A stretch of DNA of 64,000 nucleotides, taken from Bacteroidaceae bacterium (GTDB taxonomy: Bacteria > Bacteroidota > Bacteroidia > Bacteroidales > Bacteroidaceae). The stretch covers positions 1 through 64,000 of the forward strand of contig JAEEZS010000015.1 in the NCBI GenBank assembly GCA_016291905.1, read 5' to 3'. This document shows, one piece after another, positions 59,539 through 64,000 of the stretch. The notes beneath the pieces were generated by a model. It saw only the letters and a program-made list of their open reading frames with translations, had not been told where the DNA came from and did no database searches. A program made the translations under genes and the position numbers. How positions within the stretch are numbered: position 1 is the stretch's first letter; each line of letters opens with the position of its first letter.

Positions 59539-61393
59539 ACCAAAACCAACAGCAAAGTCCAAAGCGTTGAAGAATGTTTTGGACACGACACACCAAATCA
59601 GTTTCAGGGTTTTGGTTTTAAGTGTTTGCTTTTCAGTTCTTTTCCTTCTCCCATCCAGCGCGCAGAAGATGTACGTCAACCAGTATGCGCGTTACAAGGC
59701 AACGCAGGTGATTGACGTGGCCTACGTCGATTCGCTTACCGTCAGCCCGGGTTCCACGCACCTCTCCGACATTCTCAACGTACACCTCTCCGACGGTTCT
59801 GCCGAGCCCGTGCGTGCCCACAGCTCCTATACCGACAGCATCACCTTTAGCGAGCCGCGTGACCTGCTGCTGCGCGAGATTGACTACTACAATAAGAACA
59901 CCTACAACAAGGACCGTAACCCCTACGGACGTCCCACCTACGCCGACTACTACCGCTCCATCAGCAGTTGGGCGCAGCGCGGGCAGTGGAACCTTGCTAA
60001 CGTCCACGACCCTACGGTGATGCGGGCAGCCGACGGGTGGTACTACATGTATCAGACCGATGCCTCGTTTGGTAATGCCCATGTGGGGCATGGACACTTC
60101 CACGGACGTCGCTCGCGTGACCTCGTCAACTGGGAGTACCTCGGTGCCACCCTCATGGACGACTGCCCTGCGTGGGCACTCGACACCGTGAATGCCTTCT
60201 TCCAGCGCATGGGGCGCGAGCCTGTCAAGGAGCTTACGGGCATGGGTTACTGGGCTCCTGTAGCACGTCGCGTCAGTGACAGCCTCTACCGCATGTACTA
60301 CTGCCTTGTGGCAGACCAGTGGTCCCTCATCGGGCTTATGGAGACAGCGGACCCCGCTTCGAACGTCTGGGACGACAAGGGTTATGTCCTTTGCAGCAGC
60401 AGCGACAAGGCAGCCTCAGCCTACGGCACGGGCAGCCAGTGGGGAGGCTGGTTTCGCTTCAATGCCATCGACCCTACCTACATCGTCACCCCCGAGGGCA
60501 GTCACTGGCTCATCTATGGCTCGTGGCACAGCGGCATCGTTGCCCTCCCTCTCGACCCCGCTACGGGCAAGACACTCCATCCGCTGCCCGATCCGTGGCA
60601 GACGGGCACAGGAGTGGACACTCCCTACGGCAGGCGCATTGCCACGCGCGACGCTACTTCGCGCTGGCAGGGCAGCGAGGGGCCCGAAGTCATCTACAAC
60701 CCTGAGACGGGCTACTACTACCTCTTCCTTGCCTACGACGAGCTGGCTGTGGCGTACAACACACGTGTTGCCCGTTCGAAGAACATCACAGGACCCTACG
60801 TGGGTATGAACGGCACCAGCATCACCTCGGGAGGGGAGTGCTACCCCCTTGTCACACATCCCTACCGCTTCAGTTCCTCGCGCGACATCGATGGTTGGGT
60901 GGGCATCAGCCACTGCGCTGTTTTCAACGACGGGCAGGGCAACTGGTTCTACACCTCGCAGGGACGTCTGCCGGAGAACTATGGGGGCGACGCCTATGCC
61001 AACGCCATTATGATGGGGCACGTGCGCCGCATCCTCTGGACGGGCGACGGGTGGCCTGTAGTGCTGCCTGAGCGCTACGCTGCCGTCCCCCAGGCCTCTA
61101 TCACGGCAGACGAACTGGTAGGCACGTGGGAGCACATCGGCCTCACCTACGCCTATCAGCAACAGCAGAGTGCCGCAGCGCTTGAGCTGCATGCCGACGG
61201 AACGATGTCGGGCGCCCTCACAGGCACATGGAGCTTCGATGCCGCTACGAACCGCCTCAAGCTGGGGGCAGTCAGCGTCTGCGTCGCGCGTGAGCTCGAC
61301 TGGGAAGCCAACCCCCGTCGCGCAACCCTCGTCTATGCAGGCTACAGCCTAGGCGGCACCCGCACCTACTGGGGAAAACGGGTGGGGGAGTAA
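59525..61393 (+). CDS. GH43 arabinan endo-1,5-alpha-L-arabinosidase
   Basis: A 622-residue secreted glycoside hydrolase family 43 enzyme. Signal peptide to about residue 47. The five-bladed propeller domain (about 150-500) has NVHDPTVMRAADGWYYMYQT (general base Asp), GYWAPVARR, the pKa-setting IDPTYIVTPEG and SEGPEVIYNPETGYYYLFLAYDEL (general acid Glu). A C-terminal lipocalin-like domain (about 520-622) is typical of endo-arabinanases of this group. Acts on arabinan side chains of pectin. The start lies inside the end of the GtrA-acyltransferase gene. Confidence 0.92.
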   Translation: MHLLEPKPTAKSKALKNVLDTTHQISFRVLVLSVCFSVLFLLPSSAQKMYVNQYARYKATQVIDVAYVDSLTVSPGSTHLSDILNVHLSDGSAEPVRAHSSYTDSITFSEPRDLLLREIDYYNKNTYNKDRNPYGRPTYADYYRSISSWAQRGQWNLANVHDPTVMRAADGWYYMYQTDASFGNAHVGHGHFHGRRSRDLVNWEYLGATLMDDCPAWALDTVNAFFQRMGREPVKELTGMGYWAPVARRVSDSLYRMYYCLVADQWSLIGLMETADPASNVWDDKGYVLCSSSDKAASAYGTGSQWGGWFRFNAIDPTYIVTPEGSHWLIYGSWHSGIVALPLDPATGKTLHPLPDPWQTGTGVDTPYGRRIATRDATSRWQGSEGPEVIYNPETGYYYLFLAYDELAVAYNTRVARSKNITGPYVGMNGTSITSGGECYPLVTHPYRFSSSRDIDGWVGISHCAVFNDGQGNWFYTSQGRLPENYGGDAYANAIMMGHVRRILWTGDGWPVVLPERYAAVPQASITADELVGTWEHIGLTYAYQQQQSAAALELHADGTMSGALTGTWSFDAATNRLKLGAVSVCVARELDWEANPRRATLVYAGYSLGGTRTYWGKRVGE

Positions 61394-61409
61394 ATCAAAT
61401 GACAAACGA

Positions 61410-62459
61410 TTACATCCTGCCGGCAAGGCGCCGCAGGGCGAAGTAGAGCTTTTCCTGTAGCCAGAAGCTGCGGAAGTTTCTGCATTGGCAATAACCGAAC
61501 TTGCGCGGGCTGTTGAATCCGCGTGGAAAGGTAGCATAGGCATTGGCAATAGCGTTGCGGGCGGTGCGTCGCTCGGCAGGCGTGAAAGCGCTGCGATGGA
61601 GGGCAAAGTAATAGCAGGCATCGACAAGTCCCAGCCAGCGGAATTGCTCATGGTCGGCAATGACGTCGGCGGGGATGCCTTCGTCGTGCAGCATCTGGCT
61701 CATGTGGAGCTGGGCGCGGAGGCTCTCGAAGTAGAGGAGCGAGACGCGTTGCGTGGTGGAGTGGGGATTCTGGTAATAGTAATAACGTCCGGCAGAGGGA
61801 CGCACCTCGCGGCTGTGGAGGTAGTGGAGGCGGGTAGTGTTGTCGTCGCTGTAGAGACGTGCCGTCTCGTCGTAGGGGTAGGCACGATGAATGTCTGCAC
61901 GGACGAGGTAGAGCCCATGAATCTTCCAACGCAGGCTGAGCCGCATGGCTTCGAAGCCGCTCCATTTGGGGGAGTCAATGAGTCCACAAGTCAACGAGTC
62001 AATGCGCTGTATATCATACGTTAGACTGCTCGTGGGTTTGTAAGCTTGTTGACTCGTTGACCAATAATCCTCCTCCCTACCGTCGGGCCATACGCGGATA
62101 AGGTCGAAGAGTACGGCATCGGTCTGGGGGTACTCGGAAATTACCTCCCACGCCAGCTGAAGAGCATCGGGAGCCAGCCAGTCGTCGGCATCTACCATAC
62201 CTATGAAAGCGCCCTCTGCGAGGGGAAGACCGCAGTTGCGGGCATGCGCCTGTCCTCCATTTTCAGGCAGGCGGAGGACATGGATTCGGCTGTCGGAAGC
62301 CGCATACCGGGCGAGGATGGCAGGGCTGTCGTCGGTGGAGGCGTCGTCGATGCAGACAATCTGGATGTCAGTGAGCGTCTGCGCCAGCAGGCTGTCGAGA
62401 CAGCGGGGCAGCGTGTCGGCAGCGTTATAGATAGCAACGAGGAGGGAGACTTTAGGCAT
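61410..62459 (-). CDS. Family 2 glycosyltransferase
   Basis: A 349-residue GT2 enzyme. KVSLLVAIYNAADTLPRCLDSLLAQ at the start, VCIDDASTDDSPAIL and the DxD-like VDADDWLAPDAL (about residues 90-94) mark the GT-A fold. It adds sugars to surface glycans or glycoproteins; product unknown. Residues 134-164 (STSQQAYKPTSS to QRIDSLTCGLID) are an in-frame insertion from a TTGAC-type palindromic repeat and resemble the insertion in AroA. The C-terminal tail is Arg/Tyr-rich. Convergent with the GH43 gene. Confidence 0.9.
   Translation of the reverse strand: MPKVSLLVAIYNAADTLPRCLDSLLAQTLTDIQIVCIDDASTDDSPAILARYAASDSRIHVLRLPENGGQAHARNCGLPLAEGAFIGMVDADDWLAPDALQLAWEVISEYPQTDAVLFDLIRVWPDGREEDYWSTSQQAYKPTSSLTYDIQRIDSLTCGLIDSPKWSGFEAMRLSLRWKIHGLYLVRADIHRAYPYDETARLYSDDNTTRLHYLHSREVRPSAGRYYYYQNPHSTTQRVSLLYFESLRAQLHMSQMLHDEGIPADVIADHEQFRWLGLVDACYYFALHRSAFTPAERRTARNAIANAYATFPRGFNSPRKFGYCQCRNFRSFWLQEKLYFALRRLAGRM
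61968..62064. repeat. Palindromic TTGAC-repeat element inside the GT2 gene
   Basis: The left arm GTCAATGAGTCCACAAGTCA and CAACGAGTCAATGCGCTG is inverted relative to the right arm TTGTTGACTCGTTGACC. About 44 bp separate the arms. The left arm matches that of the aroA element (GTCAACAAGTCCACTGGTCA, CAACGAGTCAACACGCTG). Confidence 0.85.
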
Positions 62460-62469
62460 AGGGGAGTGT

Positions 62470-63804
62470 TTAACGAATCAGGATTTTCTTACCGTTGCGG
62501 ATGTAGATGTTGCCTGTGATAGGAAGGCAGGTGTCGCTCGATAGCATCGGAGCCGGCTCTATAATGCCTGTCGCAACAAGGGTTTCGTGGCTTTGGACAA
62601 GGAGGCTCTCAACGCGGGCTGTGAGCCATTCTTTTAGATTTGCAATCTGTTGTCCTTCGGAATCCTTGGGCCAAAGGGCTGCATCGTGCTCTTTGGAGGG
62701 GACAAGGAACGCAGCATAGTCGTCGATGTACGCCAGCAGGTTGTCCAAGAGCCCCTGCGACAGCGTGTTGTAGCAGAAATAGGCATAGGCAGGGAGTACC
62801 TGCGGATGGTGCATGAGGTTGTCGAAGAAGGGATAGCCGTTGTAGGCCGAGACGCCGCCCTGATAGCCTGTGACAGGAGTGACAGAGAACCATTGCCCTT
62901 GCTGGAAAGGCTCAAGGAAGGGCAGGTCGAAGTAGCGTTCGCCCAGATAGCCGCAAGACCAGTCAAAGTCCCACACGGGGCCGAAGGTGATCCGCCCGTC
63001 CGCACCCTCGTACGAGCAATAGACGCTTTTCGGGTGGCCTACCTCGTTGTTACAAAAGAGGTCGTAGATGAAAAGGTAGCGCACAAGGGCTGCGATATCC
63101 ACAAGCGATTTAATGTCGCTGTCCGTCTGCACTGCCTTTTCGAAGGCCTCCCAATGGGAGGGGATTGTTTCGTCAATAGTTTCGGGATAATGCACCATGA
63201 CAGGCAGGTAGTAGTGGGAACTGATAAAGCGCTGGGGCTCGTCGTAGTTGATGTCGAGTTCCAGCAGCACGCCGCTCTCCTTGTCAATTTCGACACTTCC
63301 AGACCCCACGCGTATTTTCTCGGTGAGGAGGTAGCTGCCGAGGTATTCGCCATTCAGGTAGAGCTCCACAGGAGCGGCATGTCCTGCATAGGCGCTACCG
63401 ACAAGACGGGCAGCTTTCAGCGCTACGGCATTGACGGTGAGAGTAGGGTCGACGTAGTTGGCAATCAGCACGTAATGGCGGTTAGAAACATCGCCGAAGA
63501 GCTGTTGCTTGTGGTAGAACTTCAGCCGGTAGGACTTTTTGGGATAGGCTCTCCATGAGGTGTTGCCCCTGCCACGGATGAGGACGGAGTCATCGAAGCT
63601 ATCGAAGGTGTTGCTGCCGTTGAGCGTAAGATGTGCCGCTACGTAGTCCGTGCGGCTGGTGACAGGCACGCTCCCTTCCGTCACGATCTCCATGCGGGGC
63701 ACATCACCAGCGAAAGGCAGCTCCCAGTCTGCCTTCACGGTCTGTGCCGACAACCCTGAGGCCAACAGCATCAGCACCAATCCATATCGGAACCACCCTT
63801 GCAT
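62470..63804 (-). CDS. CotH kinase-like secreted protein with a type IX-like C-terminus
   Basis: A 444-residue protein with a signal peptide (about residues 1-24) and a CotH domain: LIRGRGNTSWRAYPKKSYRLKF, EIDKESGVLLELD and GPVWDFDWSCGYLG. CotH proteins are atypical protein kinases of spore coats and fungal surfaces; in Bacteroidota they are common secreted proteins of unclear target. The last residues GNIYIRNGKKILIR look like the final strand of a type A T9SS sorting domain (I/V-Y-I/V-x-N-G-K-K-I/V), which fits a T9SS-bearing host with PorX and PorW. Confidence 0.87.
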   Translation of the reverse strand: MQGWFRYGLVLMLLASGLSAQTVKADWELPFAGDVPRMEIVTEGSVPVTSRTDYVAAHLTLNGSNTFDSFDDSVLIRGRGNTSWRAYPKKSYRLKFYHKQQLFGDVSNRHYVLIANYVDPTLTVNAVALKAARLVGSAYAGHAAPVELYLNGEYLGSYLLTEKIRVGSGSVEIDKESGVLLELDINYDEPQRFISSHYYLPVMVHYPETIDETIPSHWEAFEKAVQTDSDIKSLVDIAALVRYLFIYDLFCNNEVGHPKSVYCSYEGADGRITFGPVWDFDWSCGYLGERYFDLPFLEPFQQGQWFSVTPVTGYQGGVSAYNGYPFFDNLMHHPQVLPAYAYFCYNTLSQGLLDNLLAYIDDYAAFLVPSKEHDAALWPKDSEGQQIANLKEWLTARVESLLVQSHETLVATGIIEPAPMLSSDTCLPITGNIYIRNGKKILIR

Positions 63805-64000
63805 CGGCTGCGAAGGTAATACAAATTAATGGAAAATGAAAGGCGAAGAAGGAAAAACATGCTATTCCGCAGGAACGGAATAAGAAAAGCCCCTTATTAT
63901 TCGCTTGTGCTACGAATTTAATCCAGTGGGCTGTAAATTTAATCCAGTGGGCTATGGAATTATTCCATTGGGCTGTGAAATTATTCCAAGGGGCTGCGGA
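63805..64000. repeat. 21-bp array of the CCANTGGGCT family, cut by the window edge
   Basis: Five consecutive 21-bp units start at 63898, 63919, 63940, 63961 and 63982 (cores TCCAGTGGGCTGT, TCCAGTGGGCTAT, TCCATTGGGCTGT, TCCAAGGGGCTGC; the first unit is diverged). Upstream of it, to the CotH gene, no further structure is seen. The array continues beyond the window. Confidence 0.85.

Overview
The window looks like a contiguous stretch of chromosome from a member of the order Bacteroidales, most likely Prevotellaceae or a close relative. The sequence evidence is: (i) type IX secretion regulators PorX and PorW side by side; (ii) promoters of the Bacteroidota type (TTTG, about 20 bp, TAnnTTTG) in front of several genes and the tRNA; (iii) no Shine-Dalgarno-like leaders; (iv) a MurA with Asp in place of the active-site Cys; (v) several secreted glycan-active enzymes. 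The genus is inferred, not proven. There are no rRNA genes, phages or conjugative elements. Most of the window is core housekeeping DNA.

Layout. 1-5500: tsaE, porX, porW and a small membrane protein, all on the minus strand. 5500-7170: aroA, tRNA-Pro(GGG) and a degraded reading-frame tail. 7170-13370: a cupin lipoprotein, a YD-rich secreted repeat protein, a GH38 mannosidase with a discoidin domain, and a ThrE-type exporter. 13520-15590: nadD-gmk-yicC. 15680-23030: a long plus-strand run of tsaB, a DUF4290 gene, murA, rimM, an inactive-looking LytM protein, dxr, rseP and an AlbA_2 protein. 23460-27980: pssA, rnz, a sigma-factor operon and a coiled-coil membrane protein. 28080-37160: valS, prs, a TlpA-type lipoprotein, a nitroreductase, a BASS-type transporter and a GH18-ThuA fusion. 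37630-39380: pncA-pncB, which with nadD covers part of NAD salvage. 39380-46000: a U32 protein, a short MetA, an M13 peptidase and an ABC-F protein. 46080-51600: rsmG, an MBL hydrolase, small envelope proteins, a thioesterase, an OmpH/Skp-like protein and pepD. 51650-52290: a Y1 transposase of RAYT type inside nested inverted REPs. 52200-57340: a beta-helix lipoprotein, an orphan gene, rlmH, yihY and the RNase P RNA. 57500-64000: a phospholipid-type operon, a GH43 arabinanase, a family 2 glycosyltransferase and a CotH-type secreted protein.

The most unusual aspect is the repeat content. Many small repeat families occur, with unit lengths of about 7-10 bp or about 21 bp, and often two arms in inverted orientation around a spacer. 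They fill intergenic gaps, carry the stop codons of several genes, and in four conserved enzymes (aroA, nadD, pssA and a GT2) lie in frame inside the coding sequence, adding roughly 23-40 residues that the protein families normally lack. The insertions in aroA and the GT2 gene encode recognisably related peptides. Two unrelated proteins (MetA and a 74-residue membrane protein) end in nearly the same tail because the same repeat supplies their last codons. This resembles the palindromic elements that insert in frame in Rickettsia genes, but with different sequences. I put it forward as the main candidate for something little described.

Separately, a single RAYT transposase sits in a cassette of two nested REP pairs, and the signal peptide of the next lipoprotein appears to be read from REP-derived sequence.
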